DNA of 58,171 bases. It comes from an uncultured Clostridium sp. Its GTDB lineage: Bacteria; Bacillota; Clostridia; Lachnospirales; Lachnospiraceae. Of the stretch, positions 33,056 through 42,668 are shown piece after piece. The position numbers were made by a program, and so were the translations under genes. The first letter of the stretch is position 1; the number at the start of each line of letters is the position of its first letter. The DNA lies in NCBI GenBank assembly GCA_900544905.1, contig UQXF01000004.1, positions 1 through 58,171 on the forward strand, written 5' to 3'. The notes under the pieces are model-generated. The model was not told where the DNA came from, searched no databases, and was given only the letters and a program-made list of their open reading frames with translations.

Positions 33056-34827
33056 TATTTTGCCACCTCCTCAATTGCATCAAACGGACACAGATTCTTA
33101 CATAAGCCACAGCCGTTACACATGGTAGCGTCAATGGAAATGGTTCCGTCCTCATTTTTTGTAAGGGCAGGGCAGCCAGGCTTTAGGCACATACCGCATT
33201 TCTTACATTTTTCAGGAACCGGGACACATTTATTCGGGAAGTGGACTTCCTTTAACAGTGCACAAGGTGATTTGGTAATGATAACGGAAACAGCGTCCCT
33301 TGCCACTTCTTCTTTGATAACCTTTTCCAGCTCTTTGATATCGAAGGCATTGACCTCCGTCACATGCTCAATTCCCATGGATTTGCATAAGTGATAAATA
33401 TTAATGGCAGGAACGGTCTTTCCCATCAGGGTCTTGCCGGTGGCTGCATGGTCCTGATGACCGGTCATACCCGTGGTGGAGTTATCTAAAATGATAACGG
33501 TTCCGGTACCCTGGTTATAGACCATGTTCATCAGGGAATTGACACCGGTATGCATAAAGGTGGAATCACCGATAACGGCAACCCAGTTCTTGATATAATC
33601 CTTGCTCTTTGCCATTTCCATACCATGCAGGGAGGAAATGGAGGCGCCCATACAGATGGTGGTGTCTACGACGCTTAAAGGTGCAACGGCACCTAAGGTG
33701 TAACAGCCGATATCTCCTGCGGCGTGAATCTTTAGCTTGTTCAGAACCGTGTACACACTTCTGTGTGGACAGCCAGGACAGAGCAATGGAGGTCTTGCAG
33801 GAACCTCTGCCGGGGTATTAAGCTGCAGGTCTTCCTTTAATACTATTTTCCGGAGCATGTTTGCGCTGTACTCACCCTGGACAGTAAAGGCATCCTTGCC
33901 GATACACGGGATTCCCCATGCCCGAACCTGTTCCTCGATAACCGGCTCTAATTCCTCGAATATATAAAGGGTATCTACCTTAGAGGCAAACTCCTCAATC
34001 AGCTTCTTTGGAAGTGGATGTACCATTCCAAGCTTTAACACGGAAGCCTCCGGACAGGCTTCTTTCACATATGTATAAGGTATGCCGCTGGTAATAAAGC
34101 CAATTTTTGTATCCTTTATCTCCATGCGGTTTAATGGGATATCCTTTGCAAAACCCTTATCAGCAACCGTCAGGGTATTGGCATCCTCTGCCATTCTTTT
34201 AAGGCGTTCTTCCACGAAGATGTGGCGCTTAATCGCATTTGCCGGCATCATGACATTTTTTGCGATGTTTCTCTCGTATGGTTTATCCTCCGGGACAACC
34301 CGCTCCTCCAATGTGACAACACCCTGGGAGTGAGCCAGGCGGGTGGTGGTGCGGAGTACGATAGGAGTGTCGTATTCCTCAGAAAGTGCAAAGGCAAGCT
34401 TCATGAAATCCTTGGCTTCCTGGGAATCAGATGGCTCTAAGACGGGAACCTGGGCGGCACGGCAAATCTGGCGTGTGTCCTGTTCATTCTGGGAGCTGTA
34501 CATACCAGGGTCGTCTGCCACAACAGCAACAAGACCGCCGTTTGCACCGATATAGGCGGCGGTATACATTGGGTCAGCCGCCACATTAAAGCCTACATGC
34601 TTCATGGATGCCATGGCACGGACACCGCTGATGGAAGCACCCACCGCAACCTCCATGGCAACCTTTTCGTTTGGCGACCATTCACAATAAATTTCAGGGT
34701 ATTTTACTAAGTTTTCACTAATCTCGGTACTCGGTGTTCCCGGGTAGGCAGCAGATACCTTTACACCTGCTTCGTATGCACCGCGGGCGATTGCCTCGTT
34801 GCCGAGCATAACTTTTTTCTCTGACAT
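33055..34827 (-). CDS. iorA: indolepyruvate ferredoxin oxidoreductase subunit alpha
   Basis: This 590-residue protein binds thiamine diphosphate and iron-sulfur clusters. It contains YPGTPSTEISE early, the TPP region GDIGCYTLG and VIGDSTFMHTGVNSLMNMVYN, and a C-terminal ferredoxin tail with two Cys clusters (CKKCGMCLKPGCP and CNGCGLCKNLCP). IorAB takes transaminated Trp, Phe and Tyr to indole-, phenyl- and hydroxyphenyl-acetyl-CoA, or in reverse makes aromatic amino acids from arylacetates. A GGAGG site precedes the ATG and a good promoter lies upstream. Confidence 0.97.
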   Translation of the reverse strand: MSEKKVMLGNEAIARGAYEAGVKVSAAYPGTPSTEISENLVKYPEIYCEWSPNEKVAMEVAVGASISGVRAMASMKHVGFNVAADPMYTAAYIGANGGLVAVVADDPGMYSSQNEQDTRQICRAAQVPVLEPSDSQEAKDFMKLAFALSEEYDTPIVLRTTTRLAHSQGVVTLEERVVPEDKPYERNIAKNVMMPANAIKRHIFVEERLKRMAEDANTLTVADKGFAKDIPLNRMEIKDTKIGFITSGIPYTYVKEACPEASVLKLGMVHPLPKKLIEEFASKVDTLYIFEELEPVIEEQVRAWGIPCIGKDAFTVQGEYSANMLRKIVLKEDLQLNTPAEVPARPPLLCPGCPHRSVYTVLNKLKIHAAGDIGCYTLGAVAPLSVVDTTICMGASISSLHGMEMAKSKDYIKNWVAVIGDSTFMHTGVNSLMNMVYNQGTGTVIILDNSTTGMTGHQDHAATGKTLMGKTVPAINIYHLCKSMGIEHVTEVNAFDIKELEKVIKEEVARDAVSVIITKSPCALLKEVHFPNKCVPVPEKCKKCGMCLKPGCPALTKNEDGTISIDATMCNGCGLCKNLCPFDAIEEVAK

Positions 34828-34891
34828 GAGAGTCCTCCTTTTGTATTACTGGTTGTGGGCACATAGTAAGACTGTGCGCATAGATATTTTT

Positions 34892-34920
34892 ATTATAGCG
34901 GAAATGATAGAATTTGTCAT
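34892..34920 (-). promoter_or_regulatory. promoter of iorAB
   Basis: On the minus strand ATGACA (34915-34920) and TATAAT (34892-34897) are 17 bases apart, about 60 bases before the iorA start. Confidence 0.7.
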
Positions 34921-34960
34921 TAAGTAAATGAAACCAGATTTCCGACCTTCCATAAAGCGG

Positions 34961-34989
34961 TTGAAGAATTACGGAAAATATGCTACTCT
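34961..34989 (+). promoter_or_regulatory. weak candidate promoter of ddl
   Basis: TTGAAG (34961-34966) and TACTCT (34984-34989) are 17 bases apart, 48 bases before ddl. The -10 box is poor. Confidence 0.3.
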
Positions 34990-35036
34990 ACAAATGATAT
35001 TCTAATAATTGCTGATGCATTGGAAAGGAGCAGCTT

Positions 35037-36119
35037 ATGAGCAGATTAAACATTGCAGTTATTTTTGGCGGACAGTCTTCTGAACATGATATATCCTGTA
35101 TTTCCGTACAGACTGTAGCTAGGGCAATCAATCAGGATACATATGATATTACATATATAGGAATTACAAAGGAGGGACACTGGCTTCTGGCGGATTCCGT
35201 TGAGAGTATTGAGGATGGAAGCTGGGTTCGTTCCGAAACAGAAGCCATTCTTTCTCCGGACGCTGTCAGGAAGGAAATTATTCTTTCCGGAAAGAATGGG
35301 GTAACCACCAAGAGAGTGGACGTGATTTTTCCGGTGTTACATGGAATGTATGGGGAAGACGGTACAATCCAGGGCTTATTTGAAATGACCGGGATTCCAT
35401 ATGTGGGCTGTGGGGTGCTGGCATCCGCAGTGGGAATGGATAAGGTATATACGAAAATCATTGTGGATGATTTAGGCATTAACCAGGCGGAATATGTGCT
35501 GGTACGGGCGGCAGATGTGGAAAAGGCAGAGAGCGACAGCAGTGTAATGGATATCCAGGTAAAACGCGTGGAGGATAAATTAAACTATCCGGTATTTATT
35601 AAGCCGAGTAAGGCAGGTTCTTCCAAGGGAGTCTCCAAAGCCCATAACAGAGAGGAGCTGATAGCCGGATTGAAGCTGGCGGCAGAGCATGACACGAAGA
35701 TTTTGGTGGAGCGCAGCATAACAGGAAGGGAAATCGAGTGTGCGGTGCTGGGAAGTGCTTCGGATGTGAAAGCCTCCGGGGTAGGTGAAATTTTAGCCGC
35801 AGCTGAATTTTATGATTTTGACGCCAAATATACCAATGCAGAATCGAAAACGGTGATTTCTCCTGCGCTTCCAGAGGGGAAGACGGAGGAAATCCGCAAC
35901 GCTGCACGGGCAATTTTTGCCGCTTTAGATGGATACGGACTTTCCCGTGTGGATTTCTTCCTGGAGAAGGATACCAACAAAGTCATATTCAATGAAATCA
36001 ATACTCTTCCGGGCTTTACTTCCATCAGCATGTATCCAATGCTCTGGAAGGCACAGGGAATGAGTTTGGAAGAACTGGTGGAAAAGCAGATTCAGTTAGC
36101 CCTCGAGAGAAAATATTGA
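35037..36119 (+). CDS. ddl: D-alanine--D-alanine ligase
   Basis: This 360-residue ATP-grasp enzyme joins two D-Ala for peptidoglycan precursors. Seen are the N-terminal FGGQSSEHDISCISV, LHGMYGEDGTIQGL, the central PVFIKPSKAGSSKGVSK, and the C-terminal EINTLPGFTSISMYP. The region EFYDFDAKY corresponds to the omega-loop tyrosine/lysine pattern of D-Ala-D-Ala ligases rather than the VanA type, so vancomycin-type D-Lac synthesis is not suggested. It heads a likely operon with murI 29 bases downstream. Confidence 0.96.
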   Translation: MSRLNIAVIFGGQSSEHDISCISVQTVARAINQDTYDITYIGITKEGHWLLADSVESIEDGSWVRSETEAILSPDAVRKEIILSGKNGVTTKRVDVIFPVLHGMYGEDGTIQGLFEMTGIPYVGCGVLASAVGMDKVYTKIIVDDLGINQAEYVLVRAADVEKAESDSSVMDIQVKRVEDKLNYPVFIKPSKAGSSKGVSKAHNREELIAGLKLAAEHDTKILVERSITGREIECAVLGSASDVKASGVGEILAAAEFYDFDAKYTNAESKTVISPALPEGKTEEIRNAARAIFAALDGYGLSRVDFFLEKDTNKVIFNEINTLPGFTSISMYPMLWKAQGMSLEELVEKQIQLALERKY

Positions 36120-36148
36120 CAGAGTAAATTTGGAAAGGAACAAAAACC

Positions 36149-36952
36149 ATGAATAACCCAATCGGTGTATTTGATTCAGGAGTGGGAGGACTTACTGTAG
36201 CCAGAGAGATTATGCGCCAGCTTCCCAATGAGGATTTGGTGTATTTTGGCGACACAGCCAGAGTTCCCTATGGTTCCAAATCAAAGAAAACGGTATTAAA
36301 ATATAGCAGGCAGATTGTCCGTTTTCTGCGGACAAAGGATGTGAAGGCAATTGTGGTGGCATGTAATACTGCCAGTGCGCTGGCGCTTGATGAGATTGCG
36401 GAGGAAATAGACATTCCCATTATCGGAGTGGTAAAGCCGGGGGCAAAAATGGCAGTAGAGACCACAAAAACCGGGAATATTGGTGTTATTGGAACAGAGA
36501 GCACCATAAAATCCGGTATTTATAATGAATATATTCGGGAATTGAATCCGGAGATTACAGTGGTCAGCAAGGCATGTCCGCTGTTTGTTCCGCTGGTGGA
36601 AGAGGGACTTATCGAGGACAGGGTAACAGATGATATTGTATCCAGATATCTGCATGAGATGAAGGAGTACCGTGTGGATGCTCTGGTGCTGGGCTGTACC
36701 CACTACCCGTTAATCCGGAATACCATTAAGCGTTTTGTAGGGGATTCGGTTCGTCTGGTTAACCCTGCCTTTGAGACGGCGAAGAGCTTAAAAGAGCTGC
36801 TGGCGGAACAGGGAATCCTGAATACGGATAAGCATAAACCGGAATACGAATATTATGTCAGTGACGGTGTGGACAAATTTATTTCTTTTGCGGACAGCGT
36901 ACTGCCCTGTCATGTTACAGATACCCGTGTTGTGGATATTGAGAGCTATTAA
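36149..36952 (+). CDS. murI: glutamate racemase
   Basis: This 267-residue enzyme makes D-Glu for peptidoglycan. The two catalytic cysteines are in VVACNTASA and VLGCTHYPL, and FDSGVGGLTVAREI is the N-terminal signature. It follows ddl closely with AAAGGAA before the ATG. The pair supplies both D-amino acids of the murein stem. A DUF1934 gene follows after 24 bases. Confidence 0.96.
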   Translation: MNNPIGVFDSGVGGLTVAREIMRQLPNEDLVYFGDTARVPYGSKSKKTVLKYSRQIVRFLRTKDVKAIVVACNTASALALDEIAEEIDIPIIGVVKPGAKMAVETTKTGNIGVIGTESTIKSGIYNEYIRELNPEITVVSKACPLFVPLVEEGLIEDRVTDDIVSRYLHEMKEYRVDALVLGCTHYPLIRNTIKRFVGDSVRLVNPAFETAKSLKELLAEQGILNTDKHKPEYEYYVSDGVDKFISFADSVLPCHVTDTRVVDIESY

Positions 36953-36976
36953 TCATAGGGAGGAAATGCAGGAGAT

Positions 36977-37393
36977 ATGACAAAGGATGTTTTGATAACC
37001 ATATCCGGCATGCAGTTTGATATAGAGGAGAAGCCCATCGAGCTGGTTACAGTGGGAACCTATTATTGTAAGAACGGAAAGCACTATGTGTTATATGAAG
37101 AACAGACGGAAGACAATGGGCAGGTCACAAAGAACATTGTAAAGTTTTATGATGGTCATTTTGAAATGACCAAAAAGGGTGGAAATAATTCTTTTTTGTT
37201 ATTTGACAGGGAGAAAAAGACTTCAACCGTATACCAGACTTTGGCAGGACCGATTCAGATTGATGCGGTAACTCGGGATTTGTCGATTGCGGAAACAGAG
37301 AATGAGCTGCTGGTAAATGTGAAGTATGCGCTGGACATCAATTATAATTTTATTTCTGAGTGTGAAGTGAATTTTAAGGTACAGGCAAGATGA
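36977..37393 (+). CDS. DUF1934 (YwiB-like) beta-barrel protein
   Basis: This 138-residue protein matches the DUF1934 pattern: VLITISGMQFDIEEKPIELVT at the start, YYCKNGKHYVLYEE, and a final LDINYNFISECEVNFKV. The fold is calycin-like and the function is unknown. It is linked to murI by a short gap and overlaps the next gene by 4 bases, so the four genes from ddl to the methyltransferase probably form one operon. Confidence 0.88.
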   Translation: MTKDVLITISGMQFDIEEKPIELVTVGTYYCKNGKHYVLYEEQTEDNGQVTKNIVKFYDGHFEMTKKGGNNSFLLFDREKKTSTVYQTLAGPIQIDAVTRDLSIAETENELLVNVKYALDINYNFISECEVNFKVQAR

Positions 37394-38064
37394 AAAAGAA
37401 AAAAGGGAAGACTCCAAAGTTTTTTGAAAATGATAAATTCGAGCATTTTTTGGGAATTGAAAGTACAGAAATTGTCTATAACAACCGGTTTAATGATGAC
37501 TATTACCGATATGAGCCTACCAGCTATAGTGGGCTCATTTGTGCTTTTGATGAGCTGGAGGATGTGATGACGAAATATGACCGGCTGGTGGATTTCGGCT
37601 GCGGCAAGGGCAGGGTATTGTTTTATGTCAATCAGAGGTTTCAGTGTGAGGTCTGCGGCATTGAAGTGGATGAGGAGCTTTACGAGGCTGCGTTAGATAA
37701 CCGCGCATATTATAATACCCGTTTCCGGGACACATGGGATAAGATTGAGATTATCAATGGAAAGGCAGAAGAATATGAAATTCATCCGGAGGATAATTTC
37801 TTTTATTTTTTTAATCCCTTTGAAATTAATATTTTTGAGCAGGTCATTGACAATATAATGAAGAGTGTGGAGCAGCATCCCCGCCGTGTTTTTGTTATGA
37901 TGTACTATCCCAAGGAGGAGTACCGGAAGCATATGCGTTACAAGCATTTTCAGCTTTACCGTATTGCCAGGCTTCCTGCATATGAGATGGACTGGGATGA
38001 GAAGGTAGTGATATATGAATATGGAATGCCTCCCGCTTCCGATGCCTTTCATATTTATGGGTAA
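37390..38064 (+). CDS. class I SAM-dependent methyltransferase
   Basis: This 224-residue protein has a Rossmann methyltransferase core with motif I VDFGCGKGRVLFY (about residues 73-85) and an acidic motif II CGIEVDEELY. A motif IV-like NFFYFFNPFE is followed by a C-terminal beta hairpin. The substrate is unknown; the NPFE sequence could play the role of NPPY in amino- or N-methyltransferases, but this is a guess. Its ATG overlaps the stop of the DUF1934 gene as ATGA, showing translational coupling. Confidence 0.85.
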   Translation: MKKKKGKTPKFFENDKFEHFLGIESTEIVYNNRFNDDYYRYEPTSYSGLICAFDELEDVMTKYDRLVDFGCGKGRVLFYVNQRFQCEVCGIEVDEELYEAALDNRAYYNTRFRDTWDKIEIINGKAEEYEIHPEDNFFYFFNPFEINIFEQVIDNIMKSVEQHPRRVFVMMYYPKEEYRKHMRYKHFQLYRIARLPAYEMDWDEKVVIYEYGMPPASDAFHIYG

Positions 38065-38143
38065 ATGCCTGTTATATTTTGGAAGTGGGCACAGCGAATC
38101 TAAATGTTGCGTGTGCATGGGAAAAATAGCACAAGATGTTTTG

Positions 38144-38172
38144 TTGTGTGAAAATGAGAGAAATGTTATAAT
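38144..38172 (+). promoter_or_regulatory. promoter of gdpP-rplI-dnaB
   Basis: TTGTGT (38144-38149) and TATAAT (38167-38172) are 17 bases apart, about 95 bases before gdpP. A short CCGG-ATAA-CCGG repeat lies in the leader. Confidence 0.7.
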
Positions 38173-38267
38173 ACAGGGATAAGCCTGTTAAAATATATGC
38201 AGGTGTATCAGATTTAACAGTATATCAAACCGGATAACCGGTATAGCGCTGATTTAGGAGACTGGTT

Positions 38268-40328
38268 ATGAATGAGAAAAGCTTGTTGCGCAAAGAAATT
38301 GAAAAATATCTGAAGATACCATTTTACATGGTGATTCTTCTGGTGATTATGAATGGGGTCGTGTACGGAATAGATGTGACCAGCGGTGTGGTAGTATCGG
38401 TATTTATTATCGCATATCTCGGCGGCGCAGGGTATCTGTATTTCAGTAAACGCCCGAATATCATGTCGGATTTGGTGGCATTTAGCTTTGCCCATGATTC
38501 TGTCCAGAGAGAGTTAATCAAAGAGCTTTCCATTCCTTATATTCTTGTGGACCAGAACGGCCGTGTGCTCTGGAGCAATAAGGCATTTTTTGAGACAGTA
38601 AAGAGTGATAAGCAGCATATGCGTAAGCATATTCAGAATATATTTACGGATATTACGCTGGAGCTTTTACAGATGGAGCCGGAGGATAATAACCAGAGAG
38701 TGGTACACATTTTTCAGTCAAACCGCAATTACCGTGTTGAGATTCGCAGGGTGGAGGTACAGGACATTCTGACACCGGAAATGACAGAGAATGTGGATGA
38801 CCAGGAGGTACTCTTTGCCATTTATCTGTATGACGAGACAGAGCTGGTAGAGGCACTGGCTGAGAAGGAAAAAATCAAGCTGGTGGCAGGTCACATTTAT
38901 ATAGATAACTATGAGGAAGCCATGGAATCCACGGAAGAGGTGAGACGCTCCCTGCTGGTGGCACTGATTGATAGAAAGATTACAAAATATATGCAGACGG
39001 CGGATGCCATTATCAAAAAACTGGAAAAGGATAAATATATTTTTGTATGTCAGCAGCAGCATTTAGAGCGGCTTCAGCAGGGCAAGTTTTCATTGCTGGA
39101 CGAGGTGCGGAGCATTAATATCGGAAATGAAACACCGGTTACCCTGAGTATCGCAGTGGGAATTGACCCGGAGGATGACAACTACACAACCTCTTATGAG
39201 TATTCCCATATGGCAATGGATTTGGCGCTGGGAAGAGGCGGTGACCAGGCGGTTATCAAAAAGGGAGATAAGATAATATATTATGGCGGCAAGACCCAGT
39301 CGGCGGAGAAGAATACCCGTGTGAAAGCCCGGGTAAAGGCTCATGCATTGAAGGAAATGCTTGTCACAAAGGACCAGGTAATTATTATGGGACACAAGAA
39401 ACCGGATATTGACTGTCTGGGTTCTGCCATTGGAATTTACAGGCTGGCTACCATGATGGATAAGAAAGCCCATATTGTCATAAATGAGATAACCAGTTCA
39501 ATCCGTCCGGCTATGAACAGCTTCATGGGAAGCAATGTATATCCGGAGGATATGTTTTATAACAGCGAGCAGGCATTAGAAGCAGTTGACCCGAATACGG
39601 TTTTAATTGTAGTAGATGTAAACCGTCCGAATTATACCGAGTGTGAGGAGCTGCTTTCCCATACGAAAAATATTGTGGTTATAGACCACCACAGGCAGAG
39701 TGGTGAGATTATTGAGCATGCAACCCTCTCTTATATAGAGCCTTTTGCATCCTCTGCCTGCGAGATGGTGGCAGAGATTTTGCAGTACAGTATGGATAAG
39801 CCAAAGCTCCGTCCGGCGGAAGCGGATGCGATGTATGCCGGTATTTTAGTGGATACGGATAACTTTGTGACTAAAACGGGAGTGCGTACCTTTGAAGCGG
39901 CATCTTTTCTCAGAAAATCCGGTGCGGATATGACGAGAGTCCGAAAGGCATACCGTACCGATATGATTAGCTACAAACAGCTCTCCGAGGGCGTAGCCAG
40001 GGCGGAGATTTTCATGGATAATTTTGCCATATCCGATGTGCCGACGGAGGGTGTGGATAGTCCTACGGTACTGGCAGCTAAGGTAGCAAATGATTTGCTG
40101 GACGTGGACAATGTCAGGGCATCCTTTGTACTTTCCAGACTCGACAATATGGTGTACATCAGTGCCAGGTCCATTGATGATGTAAATGTGCAGGTGATTA
40201 TGGAGCATTTTGGCGGCGGTGGTCATGGTACCGTGGCGGGTGCCCAGATAGAAAATGTAACAATAGAAGAGGCAAAGCAGCAAATCCGGGAATTACTGGA
40301 AAAAATGCGCGCTGACGGGGACTTTTGA
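38268..40328 (+). CDS. gdpP: cyclic-di-AMP phosphodiesterase
   Basis: This 686-residue protein has the GdpP order: two transmembrane helices (about 18-58), a PAS-like domain (about 85-170), a degenerate GGDEF domain (about 175-320), then DHH and DHHA1 domains (about 340-670). The DHH metal motifs are seen in IIMGHKKPDIDCLGS, VVIDHHRQSG and LVDTDNFVTKTG, and GGGGHGTVAGAQ closes DHHA1. It hydrolyses c-di-AMP to pApA, which affects potassium, wall stress and beta-lactam tolerance. It heads the conserved gdpP-rplI-dnaB cluster with its own promoter. Confidence 0.96.
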   Translation: MNEKSLLRKEIEKYLKIPFYMVILLVIMNGVVYGIDVTSGVVVSVFIIAYLGGAGYLYFSKRPNIMSDLVAFSFAHDSVQRELIKELSIPYILVDQNGRVLWSNKAFFETVKSDKQHMRKHIQNIFTDITLELLQMEPEDNNQRVVHIFQSNRNYRVEIRRVEVQDILTPEMTENVDDQEVLFAIYLYDETELVEALAEKEKIKLVAGHIYIDNYEEAMESTEEVRRSLLVALIDRKITKYMQTADAIIKKLEKDKYIFVCQQQHLERLQQGKFSLLDEVRSINIGNETPVTLSIAVGIDPEDDNYTTSYEYSHMAMDLALGRGGDQAVIKKGDKIIYYGGKTQSAEKNTRVKARVKAHALKEMLVTKDQVIIMGHKKPDIDCLGSAIGIYRLATMMDKKAHIVINEITSSIRPAMNSFMGSNVYPEDMFYNSEQALEAVDPNTVLIVVDVNRPNYTECEELLSHTKNIVVIDHHRQSGEIIEHATLSYIEPFASSACEMVAEILQYSMDKPKLRPAEADAMYAGILVDTDNFVTKTGVRTFEAASFLRKSGADMTRVRKAYRTDMISYKQLSEGVARAEIFMDNFAISDVPTEGVDSPTVLAAKVANDLLDVDNVRASFVLSRLDNMVYISARSIDDVNVQVIMEHFGGGGHGTVAGAQIENVTIEEAKQQIRELLEKMRADGDF

Positions 40329-40418
40329 TAGGCAAAGCGAAGCGGAAACGAGATTGGTAAGGCGAAACCGAAACAGAGCTGAAGCGAAGCCTTGGTTAGC
40401 AGAAAGGAAGGACAGAAA
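40329..40418 (+). repeat. GCGAA-rich tandem repeat between gdpP and rplI
   Basis: About two and a half copies of a 25-base unit with core GG-AA-GCGAA-C-GAAAC occur from 40331, repeated from 40356 and partly from 40381. It ends before the GGAAGG ribosome site of rplI. AAGGC near 40360 could pair with GCCTT near 40391. Role unknown. Confidence 0.5.
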
Positions 40419-40865
40419 ATGGAAGTAATTTTATTGGAAGACGTGAAAAATGTAGGCAAAAAAGGTGATGTTGTCAAGGTAAATGACGGCTATGGCAGAA
40501 ATGTACTGATAAAGAAAAAGCAGGCGTTAGAGGCAACAGGCAAGAATTTAAATGATTTAAAGCTTAAAAAAGCGAATGATGAGCGGATTGCAGCAGAGAA
40601 CTTAGAGGCGGCAAAGGAACTGGGGAAAAAGCTGGAACAGTCTGAGATTACCGTCACAATTAAAGTCGGAGAGGGCGGTAAGACCTTTGGCTCTGTGTCC
40701 TCGAAGGAGATTGCAGAAGAGGTCAGGAGCCAGCTGGGATTTGATGTGGACAAGAAAAAAATTCAGCTCAAGGATGCAATTAAGATTGTTGGCACACATG
40801 AGGTGAAGATTAAGCTACATCAACAGGTTACTACTACACTTAAGGTAAATGTGGTGGGAAAATAA
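40419..40865 (+). CDS. rplI: 50S ribosomal protein L9
   Basis: This 148-residue protein is full-length L9. The N-terminal domain is MEVILLEDVKNVGKKGDVVK with DGYGRNVLIKKKQA, a long helix connects, and the C-terminal domain has GEGGKTFGSVSSKEI and VGTHEVKIKLH. The ATG at 40419 agrees with the family start; an upstream in-frame ATG at 40392 would add nine residues outside the family. Its place between gdpP and dnaB is conserved across Firmicutes. Confidence 0.98.
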   Translation: MEVILLEDVKNVGKKGDVVKVNDGYGRNVLIKKKQALEATGKNLNDLKLKKANDERIAAENLEAAKELGKKLEQSEITVTIKVGEGGKTFGSVSSKEIAEEVRSQLGFDVDKKKIQLKDAIKIVGTHEVKIKLHQQVTTTLKVNVVGK

Positions 40866-40892
40866 AGAGAGTTACTTGAGGTAGGATTACAA

Positions 40893-42242
40893 ATGGATGA
40901 GGCAGTCATTAAAAAGATACAACCGAATAGCGCAGAGGCAGAGCAGTCTGTAATAGGCTCTATGCTGATGGACAGGGACGCCATTGTGGATGTTGCAGAC
41001 ATTTTGACAAAGGATGATTTTTATTATAGCCAGTATGGACTTTTGTTTGAAGCCATGGTAAAGCTCTATAATGAAGGCAAGCCGGTGGATTTGCTGACAG
41101 TCAGTAATAAGCTGAAGGAAATGGGAGCGCCGGACTCCGTCAGCAGTATGGAATATGTTGGCGATATCATTGCAGTTGTGCCAACCTCTACCCATGCAAA
41201 GCAGTATGCACGGATTGTACAGGATAAGGCAACTCTTCGGAAAATGATAAAATTTACGGAAAAGACAACAGAAGCCTGCTATGCCGGTAAGAGCGAAGTG
41301 GCGGAATTGCTGGAGGCTTCGGAGAAGGAGCTTTTTGATATTGTACAGAAGCGCAACGGTGGGGACGAGTTTGTGCCAATGCAGGATATTGTATTGAATG
41401 TATTGGATACCATTGAAGCCTCAGCGAAGCGTGGAAGTAAAATAACCGGTGTGCCTACAGGATTTATTGATTTAGATGAGAAGCTTACGGGTCTTCATGG
41501 CTCAGAGCTGATTCTGATTGCTGCCAGACCTGCCATGGGCAAGACAGCATTTGCTCTGAATATTGCACAGAATGCCGCTATGAAATCCGGAGTTCCCTGT
41601 GCGATTTTCAGTCTTGAGATGAGTAAGGAACAGCTTGCTACCCGTTTGATTGCCATGGACTCCATGGTGGATTCCCAGGCGATTCGTACCGGTCAGCTGG
41701 TGGATTCGGATTGGGATAAGCTGATGGATTCCACTTTCCGGGTGGGCTCCACGCCAATGTTTATTGATGATACACCGGGTATTTCCATTGCAGAGCTGCG
41801 CTCCAAATGCCGTAAATTGAAACAGACCCAGAATATCGGACTAATTATTATTGATTACCTGCAGCTCATGAATGGCAGCAGCAGGGCGGAATCCCGCCAG
41901 CAGGAAATTTCCGAAATCAGCCGTTCTCTAAAGAAATTAGCCAGAGAGTTAGATGTGCCGGTGGTGGCACTCTCCCAGCTGAACCGTGCTGTGGACAGCC
42001 GTGAGGACCATAAACCGGTTATGTCGGATTTGCGTGAATCCGGAGCCATTGAACAGGATGCGGATGTTATTATGTTTATCTACCGTGATGATTATTATAA
42101 TAAAGAATCCACTAAGCCTGGCATTGCGGATATTATAGTTGCCAAACAGAGAAATGGTTCTACCGGACCGGTGGAACTGGTATGGCTGGGAAAATATACG
42201 AAGTTCGGGAATAAGGAGCGTGCCGGGAAAAAACAGGGATAA
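40893..42242 (+). CDS. dnaB: replicative DNA helicase
   Basis: This 449-residue protein has the DnaB N-terminal helical domain (EQSVIGSMLMDRDAI) and a RecA-like motor. Walker A is AARPAMGKTAFALN and Walker B is IGLIIIDYLQLM. The arginine-finger region SRQQEISEISRSLKKLARELDVPV and DLRESGAIEQDAD follow. It unwinds DNA at the replication fork as a hexamer. No intein is present. The gene follows rplI by 27 bases and ends 15 bases from the convergent DUF4234 gene. Confidence 0.98.
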   Translation: MDEAVIKKIQPNSAEAEQSVIGSMLMDRDAIVDVADILTKDDFYYSQYGLLFEAMVKLYNEGKPVDLLTVSNKLKEMGAPDSVSSMEYVGDIIAVVPTSTHAKQYARIVQDKATLRKMIKFTEKTTEACYAGKSEVAELLEASEKELFDIVQKRNGGDEFVPMQDIVLNVLDTIEASAKRGSKITGVPTGFIDLDEKLTGLHGSELILIAARPAMGKTAFALNIAQNAAMKSGVPCAIFSLEMSKEQLATRLIAMDSMVDSQAIRTGQLVDSDWDKLMDSTFRVGSTPMFIDDTPGISIAELRSKCRKLKQTQNIGLIIIDYLQLMNGSSRAESRQQEISEISRSLKKLARELDVPVVALSQLNRAVDSREDHKPVMSDLRESGAIEQDADVIMFIYRDDYYNKESTKPGIADIIVAKQRNGSTGPVELVWLGKYTKFGNKERAGKKQG

Positions 42243-42257
42243 TAAAAATATTTAAGC

Positions 42258-42668
42258 TTACTGCTTTATCACCTTTGTCTTTTTCAATATGTTGGCATTA
42301 TATTCCTTCGCTAAACGGTTCATATTCCGGATAATGTAGTAATCCGCCACGAATGGTCCAATCAGGATAAACGAACCAAAAAGCTTCCAGCTTAAGACAG
42401 TGCCTGGTCCCGGTTTAATCCGCATACCCATGCGTTCACCGGTGACCTGTAACCGGTCTTCTAAGTAAAACAGCCATACCCAGCGATAGATACCAAGGGT
42501 TAAAACAGACAGGCACCATACCAGGATATAGTTTTTGATACGCCGGTCTTCCCTGTTTATTTCATTTAAATCTCTGGTAAATTTGAACCAGAATACAATG
42601 TTATAAATGCCAAAGGTAGGTATTGTAAGCAGTACCAGCTTCCATAACCTGCGGTCTTCCTTAATCAT
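42258..42668 (-). CDS. DUF4234 small membrane protein
   Basis: This 136-residue protein has three or four hydrophobic segments and two copies of a LTIPTFGIYNIVFWFKF-type motif (also LSVLTLGIYRWVWLFYL), as in DUF4234 proteins. Function unknown. Its start overlaps the pncB stop by 4 bases, so it is probably co-transcribed with pncB. Confidence 0.85.
   Translation of the reverse strand: MIKEDRRLWKLVLLTIPTFGIYNIVFWFKFTRDLNEINREDRRIKNYILVWCLSVLTLGIYRWVWLFYLEDRLQVTGERMGMRIKPGPGTVLSWKLFGSFILIGPFVADYYIIRNMNRLAKEYNANILKKTKVIKQ

Noticed and set aside
35037..36119. A VanA/VanG-type D-Ala-D-Lac or D-Ala-D-Ser ligase
   Set aside because: The EFYDFDAKY loop is of the D-Ala-D-Ala type and no vanH, vanX or vanT gene is nearby; murI follows instead.
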